DNA of 64,000 nt, taken from contig NZ_JAEHHL010000001.1 of the NCBI RefSeq assembly GCF_016623495.1, positions 186,001-250,000 on the forward strand, read 5' to 3'. Under the pieces are notes generated by a model. That model saw only the letters and a program-made list of their open reading frames with translations, searched no databases and was not told the DNA's origin. This stretch comes from Thermohalobaculum xanthum (GTDB lineage Bacteria > Pseudomonadota > Alphaproteobacteria > Rhodobacterales > Rhodobacteraceae). The translations under genes and the position numbers were made by a program. This document shows, piece after piece, positions 8,915 through 20,700 of this stretch. The first letter of the stretch is position 1. Each line of letters opens with the position of its first letter.

Positions 8915-10042
8915 TCAGGCTCGGGCCTTTGCCGCACCGGCCTCGGCCAGTGCCTCGGGCAGCGCCGCGGCGAACAGCGCGAGGTCATGCGCGCGCCCGG
9001 CGCTGACGCGGATCGTGCGGTCGAGCGGCGCGACCCCCGGCATCCGCACGAACACGTCCCTCGCAAGCAGGCCGCGCAGCACCGCGCGGGCGAAGTCGCC
9101 GTCCCGGCCGCAGTCGACTGCGACGAAATTGGTGGCTGAGGGCAGGGCGCTCAGGCCGTTCTCAGTCGCGATGCGGGCAATCTCGACGCGGCTCGCCTCG
9201 ACCTCGGCGACGACCCGCGCAAGGTGCGCGCGATCGTCGAGCGCGGCCATCGCCCCGGCCTGCGCCACGCGCCCGACCCCGAAATGATTGCGGATGCGGT
9301 CGAAGGCGGCGGCGATTCCGGCCTCGGCGATCCCGTAGCCGACCCGAAGGCCCGCAAGCCCATGGGCCTTCGAGAACGTCCGGAACCGGATCACCCGCGG
9401 GTCGGCGAGGTCGAAGGCCGGCGCCGTTCCCGCCGGCGCGAACTCGACATAGGCCTCGTCGAGGCACAGCAGGCAGCCGTCCGGCAAGGCGTCGATCAGC
9501 CGAGCGACGCTCTCGGCCTCGTGCCAGGTGCCCATCGGGTTGTCGGGGTTCGCGAGGTAGACCAGCCGCGCGCCATGCGCGCGCGCCGCCTCGGCCAGCG
9601 CTTCGGGATCCTCGGCATCGGCGCGGTAGGGCACGGTGACGAGCCGTCCGCCGAACCCTGCGACATGGTAGTTGAAGGTCGGATAGGCTCCGGCCGAGGT
9701 CACGACCACGTCGCCCGGGTTGACGAAGAGGCGCACCGTCAGCCCCAGGAGCCCGTCGATCCCCTCACCGATCACGAGGTTCCCGGGCCGCACGCCAAGC
9801 GTGTCCGCCAGCGCGCCGCGCAGGTCATGCGTCGTGGGGTCGCCATACATCCACGCGTCGCGGGCCGCCTGCGCGATCGCCTCGACCGCGCGGGGCGAGG
9901 GGCCGAACACGCTCTCGTTCGCGCCGATGCGCGCGGCGAAGGGCCGGCCGCGGTCGCGCTCCTGCTGCTCGGGGCCGACGAAGGGCACGGTCGGGGGCAG
10001 GCCCTCGACGATGCGCGAAAGGGGCGGTGCGTCTCTGTTCAT
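8915..10042 (-). CDS. PLP-dependent class I/II aminotransferase, HisC-like
   Basis: Fold-type I aminotransferase of 375 residues related to histidinol-phosphate aminotransferase. The PLP lysine is K225 in FRTFSKAHGLAGLRVGYG; NPDNP (165-169) and DEAY (195-198) supply cofactor contacts, and R233 matches the substrate-carboxylate/phosphate arginine. Possible roles are histidinol-phosphate or aromatic amino acid transamination. It is the first gene of the leftward unit with a sulfotransferase, a paraoxonase-like protein and hpnA, so amination of a hopanoid side-chain intermediate is an alternative. The known hopanoid aminotransferase HpnO belongs to a different (class III) branch. The general activity is secure; the substrate is open. 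Confidence 0.85.
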   Translation of the reverse strand: MNRDAPPLSRIVEGLPPTVPFVGPEQQERDRGRPFAARIGANESVFGPSPRAVEAIAQAARDAWMYGDPTTHDLRGALADTLGVRPGNLVIGEGIDGLLGLTVRLFVNPGDVVVTSAGAYPTFNYHVAGFGGRLVTVPYRADAEDPEALAEAARAHGARLVYLANPDNPMGTWHEAESVARLIDALPDGCLLCLDEAYVEFAPAGTAPAFDLADPRVIRFRTFSKAHGLAGLRVGYGIAEAGIAAAFDRIRNHFGVGRVAQAGAMAALDDRAHLARVVAEVEASRVEIARIATENGLSALPSATNFVAVDCGRDGDFARAVLRGLLARDVFVRMPGVAPLDRTIRVSAGRAHDLALFAAALPEALAEAGAAKARA

Positions 10043-10186
10043 GCAGCGTCATCTATCGGGCAGCGGGGCGACCCTGCAAGAGCGGACAGCACGCGGGCCC
10101 AGCCATGCGCGCGAGATCGGCGGCGAAGGCACGGGTGATCCGTCCGGGAAGTCGCGGCGCCAGGCGGACGCCGCGCGGCGCAATGC

Positions 10187-10468
10187 TCAGCCGGAAGCCG
10201 TTGTCGGGTCGATGATCTTCCCGATCGGCGTGATCTTGCTGGCGGGAAAGCCACTGATCTCGGCATGCTTGCGGATCGCGTCCTCGCTCTCGGCGAGGTA
10301 GACGCAGAACGTCTTGTTGTCGGCAACGTAGCTGTGTTCCCACTGCACCTTCGGGGCAAGCTGGGCGAGCGCCTCGTTCGACGTGGCGGCGGCGCCCTTG
10401 AGTTCGCCGCGGTCGAGGCTGCCGACCGACGGAATATCGCGCTCGATCATGAATCGCTTCAGGCTCAT
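10187..10468 (-). CDS. DUF4242 small ferredoxin-fold-like protein
   Basis: A 93-residue protein starting MSLKRFMIERDIPSVG, matching the DUF4242 family of small alpha/beta proteins, some of which bind nickel. VADNKTFCVYLAESEDAIRKHAE-type spacing and the ending GFPASKITPIGKIIDP are typical of it. The ATG at 10468 has GGAG about 6 nt upstream; a start 33 nt earlier lacks a good ribosome site. It stands alone between the aminotransferase and the sugar dehydrogenase, with 144 bp separating it from the former. Biochemical role unknown. Confidence 0.75.
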   Translation of the reverse strand: MSLKRFMIERDIPSVGSLDRGELKGAAATSNEALAQLAPKVQWEHSYVADNKTFCVYLAESEDAIRKHAEISGFPASKITPIGKIIDPTTASG

Positions 10469-10584
10469 GTCTGTCTCCGCACCGTTGTGCCAGACCCGCA
10501 CGCCTCGCTGCCCTGCGGTTCATAGTGCACGAGCGGGGATGGCGATGCCAGTGCCCGCCGGGCGCCGATGCGGAAGCGATGCCC

Positions 10585-11703
10585 TCAGTCCGCCGGCGTG
10601 ACCCGGTAGAGCGCGCCGTCCCCCTCGCTCAGGAACCAGAGCGCCCCGTCCGGGCCCTCGCGCACGTCGCGGATCCGGGCAAAGGCACCCCGGAAGAGGC
10701 CTTCCTCGGACGTGACGCGGTCACCCTCGCGGTCGAGGCGCGAGACGTAGTCGTCCTTGAGCGAGCCGACGAAGATGTCGCCTTCCCAGCCCGGGAACAT
10801 CCGGCCCGACAGGATCGCCATGCCTGAAGGCGCGATCGAGGGGTCCCAGTAGGTCACGGGCTGCTCCATGCCCTCCTTGTGGGTGCCCTCGCCGATCGGC
10901 AGCCCCGAATAGGCGCGGCCGAAGGTGATGACCGGCCAGCCGTAGTTCCTGCCGGCCTCGGGTCGGTTGATCTCATCGCCGCCGCGCGCGCCATGGGCGA
11001 CGGTCCAGAGCCGCCCCTCGGCGTCCAGGGCCGCGCCCTGCGGGTTGCGGTGCCCGATCGACCAGAGGCCTGGGGCTGCACCGGGCCCGAAGTCGGGATT
11101 GTCCGACGGGATCGAGCCGTCGCGGTTGATGCGCACGACCTTGCCCAGATGCGTGGTGACGTCCTGTGCGCGCGTGTCCTGGCCGCGTTCGCCCAGCGTC
11201 ACGAAGAGCGTGCCGTCCGCGCGCTCGACCACGCGGCTGCCGAAATGGCGCCCGCCCGACACGGTCGGGGTCATGCGGAAGATGACGCGCAGGTTCTCGA
11301 GCCGCGCTGCATCTTCGGACAGCCGCGCCACCGCGACGGCGGTATGCGCGCCGCCCTCCGCGGGCTCGGAATAGGTCAGGAAGATCTCGCGGCTCCGGGC
11401 GAAGTCATTCGCCGCCACGACGTCGAGCAGCCCGCCCTGGCCCGAGGCGCGGACCGCGGGCACACCATCGACCTCGATGCGCTGCCCTGCGGCGTCGAGA
11501 TGCAGTAGCTTGCCGTCGCGCTCGGTGATGAGCATGTTCCCGCCCGGCAGGAAGGCGACCGCCCAGGGCGTGTCGAGCCCCGACACGATGCGGGTGACCT
11601 CGACCGGTCCGGCCGAGGTGTCGAAGGTCTCGGCGCGCGCGCCGCCCGCGGCGAGCCCCAGTCCGAGGGCGATGCAGGATGCCAGCCGCAGAAGTCGCAT
11701 CAT
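10585..11703 (-). CDS. Secreted PQQ-dependent aldose sugar dehydrogenase (Asd/YliI type)
   Basis: A 372-residue exported beta-propeller of the soluble glucose/sorbosone dehydrogenase family. Residues 1-24 form a signal peptide ending GGARA. Family blocks visible include LDTPWAVAFLPGG (about 43-55), GGRHFGSR, LWSIGHRNPQG and VAHGARGGDEIN, which hold the PQQ and catalytic histidine positions. It oxidises aldose sugars in the periplasm and passes electrons to the respiratory chain. Two adjacent ATG codons (11703, 11700) are possible starts. It lies 55 bp downstream of hemB on the same strand, with no evident functional link. Confidence 0.85.
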   Translation of the reverse strand: MMRLLRLASCIALGLGLAAGGARAETFDTSAGPVEVTRIVSGLDTPWAVAFLPGGNMLITERDGKLLHLDAAGQRIEVDGVPAVRASGQGGLLDVVAANDFARSREIFLTYSEPAEGGAHTAVAVARLSEDAARLENLRVIFRMTPTVSGGRHFGSRVVERADGTLFVTLGERGQDTRAQDVTTHLGKVVRINRDGSIPSDNPDFGPGAAPGLWSIGHRNPQGAALDAEGRLWTVAHGARGGDEINRPEAGRNYGWPVITFGRAYSGLPIGEGTHKEGMEQPVTYWDPSIAPSGMAILSGRMFPGWEGDIFVGSLKDDYVSRLDREGDRVTSEEGLFRGAFARIRDVREGPDGALWFLSEGDGALYRVTPAD

Positions 11704-11758
11704 CGTCTCCTTGTCCGCAGCACCAGGTGACGCGGCGAGGGCGCGGATCGTTGCGCCT

Positions 11759-12757
11759 TCAGCCCGATTTCAGCGCCTGCGCCGCCTCGAGCGCAAAATA
11801 GGTCAGGATGCCCGAGCAGCCAGCCCGCTTGAAGGCCATCAGACTTTCCATCATGCCGACCCGCGGGTCCAGCCAGCCGTTCTGCATCGCCGCGCGCAGC
11901 ATCGCGTATTCGCCGGACACCTGGTAGGCGAAGGTCGGCACCCTGAACTCGCTGGCCACCCGCTGGCAGATGTCGAGGTAGGGCATCCCCGGCTTGACCA
12001 TCACCATGTCGGCGCCCTCGGCCAGGTCGATCGCCACCTCGCGCAGCGCCTCCTCGGTGTTGGCCGGGTCCATCTGGTAGGTCTTCTTGTCGCCCTTGAG
12101 CGCACCGCCCGAGCCCACCGCGTCGCGGAACGGGCCATAGAAGGCCGAGGCGTACTTGGCCGCGTAGGTCATGATGGTGACGTTCTGGAACTCGTGCTCC
12201 TCCAGCGCGCGGCGCATCACGCCCACGCGCCCGTCCATCATGTCCGAGGGCCCGAGGATATCGGCGCCGGCTTCGGCCTGCGCCAGCGTCTGGCGCTCCA
12301 GCGCAAGCAGGGTCTCGTCGTTGATCACCTCGCCGTCGCGCACGAGGCCGTCATGCCCGTCCGAATTGTAGGGATCGAGCGCCACGTCCAGCATCACGCC
12401 GATCCCCGGCACCTCGGCCTTCACCGCGCGGGTGGCGCGGCAGACCAGGTTCTCGGGGTTCCACGCCTCCTCGGCGCCCGGGGTCTTCTGGGCGGGGTCG
12501 GTGTAGGGAAAGATCGCGACCGCGGGGATGCCAAGCGCGCGCGCCTCGGCCGCCTTCGCCACCAGCCGGTCGACGGTCAGGCGCTCGACCCCCGGCATCG
12601 AGGCGACGGGCTCGGCCCGGTCGGTGCCGTCGATCACGAAACACGGCCAGATGAAATCGGCCGGGGTTAGCACGGTCTCGGCCACCATCGCCCGCATCCA
12701 GGGCGCCTGGCGCAGCCGGCGCGGGCGCGCGGCGGGGAAGGGTGCGGGTTGCAGCAT
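11759..12757 (-). CDS. hemB: Delta-aminolevulinic acid dehydratase (porphobilinogen synthase)
   Basis: Condenses two 5-aminolevulinates to porphobilinogen for heme, cobalamin and (if present) bacteriochlorophyll. 332 residues, full length. The Schiff-base lysines are K201 (MTYAAKYASAFYGPF) and K255 (MVKPGMPYLDI). The metal-site segment DVALDPYNSDGHDG (124-137) has aspartates rather than the cysteine triad of zinc enzymes, so this is the Mg/K-dependent alphaproteobacterial type. The ATG at 12757 was chosen because AGGAGAA lies about 10 nt upstream; an in-frame start 60 nt further up has no such site. It diverges from the enoyl-CoA-hydratase-family gene. Confidence 0.97.
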   Translation of the reverse strand: MLQPAPFPAARPRRLRQAPWMRAMVAETVLTPADFIWPCFVIDGTDRAEPVASMPGVERLTVDRLVAKAAEARALGIPAVAIFPYTDPAQKTPGAEEAWNPENLVCRATRAVKAEVPGIGVMLDVALDPYNSDGHDGLVRDGEVINDETLLALERQTLAQAEAGADILGPSDMMDGRVGVMRRALEEHEFQNVTIMTYAAKYASAFYGPFRDAVGSGGALKGDKKTYQMDPANTEEALREVAIDLAEGADMVMVKPGMPYLDICQRVASEFRVPTFAYQVSGEYAMLRAAMQNGWLDPRVGMMESLMAFKRAGCSGILTYFALEAAQALKSG

Positions 12758-12822
12758 GGCCGGCGTTTCTCCTATTTGTTTGGCCGCAAACTGGCATGGG
12801 GCCAAAGGGGGCGGCAAGGGGC

Positions 12823-13890
12823 ATGAGCGACGCAGACATTCTGTTCGAACGGTACGGCAGCCTGGGGCTGGTGACGCTGAACCGCCCCGGGGCGCTGAAC
12901 GCGCTGACCCACGCCATGGCCCTTGCGCTCGAAGGGCAGCTTGACGCCTGGCGCGCCGACGCCTCGATCGCCGCGGTCGCGATCCGCGGCGCCGGCGACA
13001 AGGCCTTCTGTGCCGGCGGAGACATCCGTGCGCTTTACGAGGCGGGGCGCCCCGGCGGCGACCGCGGCGCCGCGAATTTCCAGTTCTATGCCGACGAGTA
13101 CCGCGTCAACACCAAGATCAAGACCTATCCCAAGCCCTATGTCGCACTGATGGACGGCATCGTCATGGGCGGCGGGGTCGGGGTCTCGATCCACGGCTCG
13201 CGCCGCATCGCCGGCGACCGCACCCTGTTCGCGATGCCCGAGACGGGGATCGGCCTGTTCCCGGATGTCGGCGGCACCTTCTTCCTCCCGCGCATGCCGG
13301 GCCAGACGGGGATGTTCGCGGGCCTCACCGGCGCGCGGTTCAAGACGGCCGACGCCGTCGCGGCGGGCGTGTGCGACACCTATGTCGAGAGCGCGCGACA
13401 TGCTGCACTGATCGAGGCGCTCGCGGCCATCGAGCCCGGCTCCGGCGCGCCGGCGGCGCTCGACGAGGCAATCGCGGCGCTTGCAACGCTTGCGCCGGGC
13501 GAGACGCCCGTGGCAGACGCCCGCCCGATGATCGACCGATTCTTCGCTGGCGACAGCGTCGAGCAGATCCTCGACGCGCTCGATGCCGATGGCGGCGACT
13601 GGGCGGCGGGGCAGGCGGCGCTGATCCGCTCGAAATCCCCCACCTGCACCCGCATCGCCTTCCGCCAGATCCGCGAGGGGGCGAAGCTCGGTTTCGAGGA
13701 CTGCATGCGCCTCGAATACCGCCTTGCGCGTTTCTGCATGATGCAGCCGGACTTCTACGAGGGCGTGCGCGCGGTAATCATCGACAAGGACAACGCGCCG
13801 AAGTGGTCACCGGCAACGCTGGCCGAGGCCGACGACGCCCATGTGGCGCCGGGCTTCGCGCCGCTGGGGCGCGACGAGCTCGTTCTTTGA
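12823..13890 (+). CDS. 3-hydroxyisobutyryl-CoA hydrolase-like (crotonase fold)
   Basis: Crotonase-superfamily protein of 355 residues, too long for a plain enoyl-CoA hydratase and matching HIBCH. The oxyanion-hole segments are FCAGGDIRALYE (62-73) and GIVMGGGVG (112-120). MPETGIGLFPDVGG (138-151) carries the catalytic Glu140 and Asp148 expected for HIBCH in valine breakdown. The C-terminus has the HIBCH-type RAVIIDKDNAPKW block followed by a proline- and alanine-rich end. The start is the ATG at 12823, behind an AAGGGG ribosome site; longer forms run into the divergent hemB leader. An enoyl-CoA hydratase/isomerase is the fallback assignment. Confidence 0.88.
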   Translation: MSDADILFERYGSLGLVTLNRPGALNALTHAMALALEGQLDAWRADASIAAVAIRGAGDKAFCAGGDIRALYEAGRPGGDRGAANFQFYADEYRVNTKIKTYPKPYVALMDGIVMGGGVGVSIHGSRRIAGDRTLFAMPETGIGLFPDVGGTFFLPRMPGQTGMFAGLTGARFKTADAVAAGVCDTYVESARHAALIEALAAIEPGSGAPAALDEAIAALATLAPGETPVADARPMIDRFFAGDSVEQILDALDADGGDWAAGQAALIRSKSPTCTRIAFRQIREGAKLGFEDCMRLEYRLARFCMMQPDFYEGVRAVIIDKDNAPKWSPATLAEADDAHVAPGFAPLGRDELVL

Positions 13891-13952
13891 TCCATCGCGG
13901 TGCGGTTTCGGGTGCTCCCGCGCCGCGCAGGATGCGCAGCGCGGGGAGCTGT

Positions 13953-13988
13953 GGCGCGGGACTTTGATCCCCCCGGATGTCCCGCGCC
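13953..13988. terminator. Strong stem-loop between convergent genes
   Basis: A perfect 10-bp inverted repeat GGCGCGGGAC (13953-13962) / GTCCCGCGCC (13979-13988) with a small nested stem in its loop. It lies between the ends of the HIBCH-like gene and the convergent hypothetical gene. No T-run follows on either strand, so termination is inferred from position and stem strength. Confidence 0.45.
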
Positions 13989-14019
13989 GGAGCCGTGGCG
14001 GCTCCCTCCGATCCGCCTG

Positions 14020-14496
14020 TCAGTTGCAGGCGGGTCCCTTCGCGTCCAGCACCATGGCGCTGACGATCGTGCGCGCCATGGGCGGCTGGTAGTCGATCCG
14101 GCCGCCATCGGCGACGGGGCTCGACACGACGTGGTAATAGGTGCGCGGCACGCGGCCCGTGCCGTCGTCCACGCCGCGGTATCCGATCTCGATCTTGACC
14201 CGGTCGATCCCTTCCGCGCGGGCAAGGTGCAGGGTTGCGCCCTCGGCGTATGCCTCGGGGCGGCAATCCGCGGCGAATGCGGGCAGCGCTGCCATTGCGA
14301 TCACGAGAATGAAGCATGCTGCCATCATGATCCCTCGCGAGCGCCGGTCGCTCGGGCCGGCTGTCGGCTCGATGACCTGCGGCTTCGCCCGCACCTTCGG
14401 CGCGCTCGGCGGCGCAGGCGCGTCCTCGGACAGCGGCCGGGGGAGTTGTGGGAGCGGCGACGCCGCCCCGGCGTCGATCCGGCATCCGGCAGTCAT
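14020..14496 (-). CDS. Hypothetical membrane-anchored or secreted protein
   Basis: No family recognised. From the ATG at 14496 the protein is 158 residues: a proline/alanine-rich, probably cytoplasmic stretch, one hydrophobic helix (MMAACFILVIAMAALPAFA, about 57-75) and an 80-residue exported domain with two cysteines. GAGGAGA lies about 7 nt before 14496. A second good ribosome site (GAGGG) precedes the internal ATG pair at 14328/14325, which would turn the helix into an ordinary signal peptide and yield a small secreted protein. Both starts look usable, so the N-terminus is uncertain. It diverges from mfd. Confidence 0.55.
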   Translation of the reverse strand: MTAGCRIDAGAASPLPQLPRPLSEDAPAPPSAPKVRAKPQVIEPTAGPSDRRSRGIMMAACFILVIAMAALPAFAADCRPEAYAEGATLHLARAEGIDRVKIEIGYRGVDDGTGRVPRTYYHVVSSPVADGGRIDYQPPMARTIVSAMVLDAKGPACN

Positions 14497-14636
14497 GGTC
14501 TTGGTCTCCTCTCGCATGGGTTCGTCGATTGCCATGCGACGACCTATGGCCGAATCAATTCGGGCGCGGCTGTGAGAAATGATTCACTCCGCCACGCCTC
14601 TTGCGGCGCCGTGTCCTTCGGGTTACCTGCCCGGCC

Positions 14637-18098
<3,462 letters not shown>

Positions 18099-18176
18099 CC
18101 GCCGCCTTTTTCAAGTTTTCAGAAGACGCTCGACAAGCGCAATCCGGCACCTTGGCGGGCCGGCTGCCGTCCTCCG

Positions 18177-18380
18177 TCAGAACGTGACGAAGGCGGGCAG
18201 GCGAGCCGCAGGCTGGGCCTTGCGGTTCGCGCGGCGTTCCTCGACCCAACGATGGGCCGTGCAGGAATGCAGCGTGCGGCCGATCTTGGAATCGGTCTGC
18301 ACCCTGCGTCTGTCGGACGTCTTCCCCTCGCGCCCGGGAGTGGCGGCGGATGTGCGAGTCCGGTTGTCGGAACCGACCAT
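18177..18380 (-). CDS. Small basic hypothetical protein (67 aa)
   Basis: No family recognised. The 67-residue product is rich in Arg, Lys, Thr and Ser with one Cys-containing segment (GRTLHSCTAHRWVEERRAN) and no membrane helix. Support for a real gene: GGGAGGA 5 nt before the ATG at 18380, a plausible promoter at 18461-18434, a 7-bp leader hairpin, and the bidirectional terminator on its 3' side. It converges with mfd. Against it: the size, and no evidence of conservation available here. A spurious reading frame in a transcribed small-RNA locus remains possible. Confidence 0.45.
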   Translation of the reverse strand: MVGSDNRTRTSAATPGREGKTSDRRRVQTDSKIGRTLHSCTAHRWVEERRANRKAQPAARLPAFVTF

Positions 18381-18403
18381 GTCGTCCTCCCATGTATGAA
18401 GTT

Positions 18404-18461
18404 GCGGCACAGGATCGTGCCGCGGGTCACGCATTTATGCCCAAAAATTTCCAAAGGTCAC
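18404..18461 (-). promoter_or_regulatory. Candidate promoter and leader hairpin of the 67-aa gene
   Basis: On the minus strand GTGACC (18461-18456) and CATAAA (18439-18434) are 16 nt apart, inside an AT-rich pocket. Just downstream GCGGCAC/GTGCCGC (18404-18410, 18417-18423) forms a perfect 7-bp hairpin in the leader, about 24 nt before the start codon. On the opposite strand TTGACA occurs at 18464-18469, possibly a -35 box for the divergent DUF4239 gene, but no good -10 follows. Confidence 0.4.
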
Positions 18462-18573
18462 GTCTTGACACGACATTTTTCTGTGCCTGCACCTCGATCG
18501 GCGTTACGGAGCCGCTAGCGCGGCGCGCGGCGCCGAATTAGCGTGAGCCACGTCATCGTGCCGGAGGGGCCGC

Positions 18574-19404
18574 ATGATGCATTTAACGGGGCGGCCCCGC
18601 GGCGGGCCGGGCGTGGTGCCAATGGTGAATTTCATCGAACTTTCGCTGCCAGTAATCTTCGCCGGAAGCGTCGTCCTGTTCATCGGCGCCGGCCTGGTCG
18701 GTCGGCTTGCCGCGCGCCGGGTCCGGGCTGGGGATGGCGGGGGGGCGAGCGTGACGACCCTGCACTCGGCCGTTCTCGGCATGCTGGCTCTGATGATCGG
18801 TTTCACCTTCGCCATGGCGCTGTCGCGCCACGAAGCGCGCCGTACGGCGATGATCGAGGAGGCCAACGCAATCTCGACCGTGGCGCTGCGCGCCCGCCTG
18901 CTGCCCGCACCCCACGCCGCCGAGAGCCTCGCGCTGATCAAGGACTATATCGACACGCGGGTCGAGTATACCGGGACGCTGGCCGAACGGTCTGCGATCG
19001 AGGGCGTGATCGCGCGCTCGGACGAGCTGCAGGAGGCGCTCTGGCAGATCGCGATGAAGGTCGCCGCAACCAACGGCAGCGCGGTGCCCTCGGGCATCTA
19101 CATCACCGCCCTGAACGAGATGTTCGACATCCAGACCAGCCGCGTTGCCGCGACCTTCGCCCATATCCCCATGGTTGTCTTTCTCGCCATCTACCTGATC
19201 GCCGCGGTGTCCTGCGGCTTCACGGGATACACCAACGGTATCGAGGGGCACCGGATGCGGCCCTCGTCGGCGCTGATGGCCGCGCTGATCGCCGCGGTGA
19301 TCCTGCTGGTCCATGACCTCGACCGGCCGGGCAGGGGCTTCATCCGGGTCGACCGCCAGCCGATGATCGACACCGCCGAGACGATCGCCGGATACCGGGC
19401 CTGA
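18574..19404 (+). CDS. DUF4239 (bestrophin-like) integral membrane protein
   Basis: A 276-residue membrane protein with two N-terminal helices (about 25-45 and 63-85), a soluble middle region and two C-terminal helices (about 197-217 and 230-249). The architecture, with MLALMIGFTFAMALSRHEARR and a following LRARLLP segment, matches the DUF4239 family, sometimes described as bestrophin-like; the function is unknown. The ATG at 18574 has GGAGGGG 5 nt upstream. It ends 8 bp before the stop of the convergent proline-racemase homologue. Confidence 0.7.
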   Translation: MMHLTGRPRGGPGVVPMVNFIELSLPVIFAGSVVLFIGAGLVGRLAARRVRAGDGGGASVTTLHSAVLGMLALMIGFTFAMALSRHEARRTAMIEEANAISTVALRARLLPAPHAAESLALIKDYIDTRVEYTGTLAERSAIEGVIARSDELQEALWQIAMKVAATNGSAVPSGIYITALNEMFDIQTSRVAATFAHIPMVVFLAIYLIAAVSCGFTGYTNGIEGHRMRPSSALMAALIAAVILLVHDLDRPGRGFIRVDRQPMIDTAETIAGYRA

Positions 19405-19411
19405 CCTTGTT

Positions 19412-20449
19412 TCAGCGCGGCTTTATCCGCGGCCAGGTGTCCGAGAGCCGGTAACCCGCGGGCCACGGGTCCTGCGGGTCCAGCATGTGCTGGTGGATCC
19501 CCGTGATCCAGGCGCGCCCCGAGACCGAGGGCAGGATTGCCGGCTTCCCGCCGACAGTTGCCGTGCCCTCGATCCGGCACAGGAACTCCGAGCCCAGGAT
19601 CGAGACGCCGCGGAACGTCTCGCCCTCGCGCATCTCGCCGCGCGCATGCAGCACTGCCATGCGCGCCGAGCAGCCCGTGCCGGTCGGCGAGCGGTCGAGC
19701 TTGCCGGGCTGGATCGCCACGGTGTTGCGCCCGGTCTTGATGCCCTCGACCGTCTCGACCGGCCCGGCGATCTGGCAGAACGAGATATGCGCCCAGTCGG
19801 GATTCTCGGGGTGGCTGAAGCCGATCTGCTCGTTCGCGGCGGCGGTGATGCGGATGCCGGCCTCGGCGAGGTCGCGGGCCTCGTCGGGCGAGAGCGCGAA
19901 GCCCAGCGCGCGGGCATCGGCGATCACGAAGCTGTCGCCGCCATAGGCGGTGTCGACGGTCAGGGTTCCGATCCCCTCGAGTTCCAGCCGCGCGTCGAGG
20001 CGCTGGGCAAAGCTCGGGACGTTCCTGACGGTGATCCGCTCGACCTTGCCGTCGCGGCACTGGGCGCGCACCTCAACCAGCCCCGCCGGCGCCTCGAGAT
20101 GCAGCAGCGTCTCGGGCTCGGTCATCGGCACCAGCCCGGTTTCGAGCACCACCGTCGAGACGCAGATCGAGTTCGAGCCGGACATCGGCGGGGTGTCCTC
20201 GGGCTCCATGATGATGAAGGCCGCGTCGGCGCGCGGATCCTTGGGCGGCACCAGCAGGTTCACGTGCCGGAAGACGCCGCCGCGCGGCTCGTTCAGCACG
20301 AAGGCGCGCAAGGCCCCGTCGCGCGCGATCCAGCGCGACTGTTCCCACAGCGTGTCGCCGGGCGGGGGCGCGACGCCGCCCACGATGACGTCGCCGACCT
20401 CGCCCTCGGCATGGGCCGAGACGACATGGATGATCTTGCTGGCGCGCAT
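19412..20449 (-). CDS. Proline racemase superfamily protein with Ser/Thr at both catalytic positions
   Basis: Protein of 345 residues with the two-lobed proline racemase/hydroxyproline epimerase fold. The two catalytic cysteines of classic racemases fall in MCGH-like and DRSPCGTG-like motifs; here they read MSGSNSI (S90) and [10 protein letters not shown] (T256). Hydroxyproline dehydratases typically keep one Cys and carry Thr at the second site, so a Ser/Thr pair is unusual. Candidate activities are dehydration or epimerisation of a hydroxyproline-like substrate, or something new. The start is the ATG at 20449 giving MRASKIIHV. Not in an evident operon; a 251-bp region separates it from the divergent GST-family gene. 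Confidence 0.85.
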   Translation of the reverse strand: MRASKIIHVVSAHAEGEVGDVIVGGVAPPPGDTLWEQSRWIARDGALRAFVLNEPRGGVFRHVNLLVPPKDPRADAAFIIMEPEDTPPMSGSNSICVSTVVLETGLVPMTEPETLLHLEAPAGLVEVRAQCRDGKVERITVRNVPSFAQRLDARLELEGIGTLTVDTAYGGDSFVIADARALGFALSPDEARDLAEAGIRITAAANEQIGFSHPENPDWAHISFCQIAGPVETVEGIKTGRNTVAIQPGKLDRSPTGTGCSARMAVLHARGEMREGETFRGVSILGSEFLCRIEGTATVGGKPAILPSVSGRAWITGIHQHMLDPQDPWPAGYRLSDTWPRIKPR

Positions 20450-20700
20450 CGCTCCCCCGGGGCGGTTGTCCGATTCCCCCGGATGCTAGCGCAATGCGCC
20501 CGCCTCGCGCTTGATCGAATGCACGCCCGCCAGGTCGCTCCCAGGTCATCGCGTGCCCGGTCGCGGGGGCGATTGTTGCCGGATGCTGCATGATGTTTTC
20601 ACGCTGGGCCGGGTGTCGTTGCGGATCGCGGGGGTTAAGTGTCACGCAGATCGCCCCAAGCCATGGGGGCGGGAGGAACGCGCAGAGGAGGAATGGCCCG

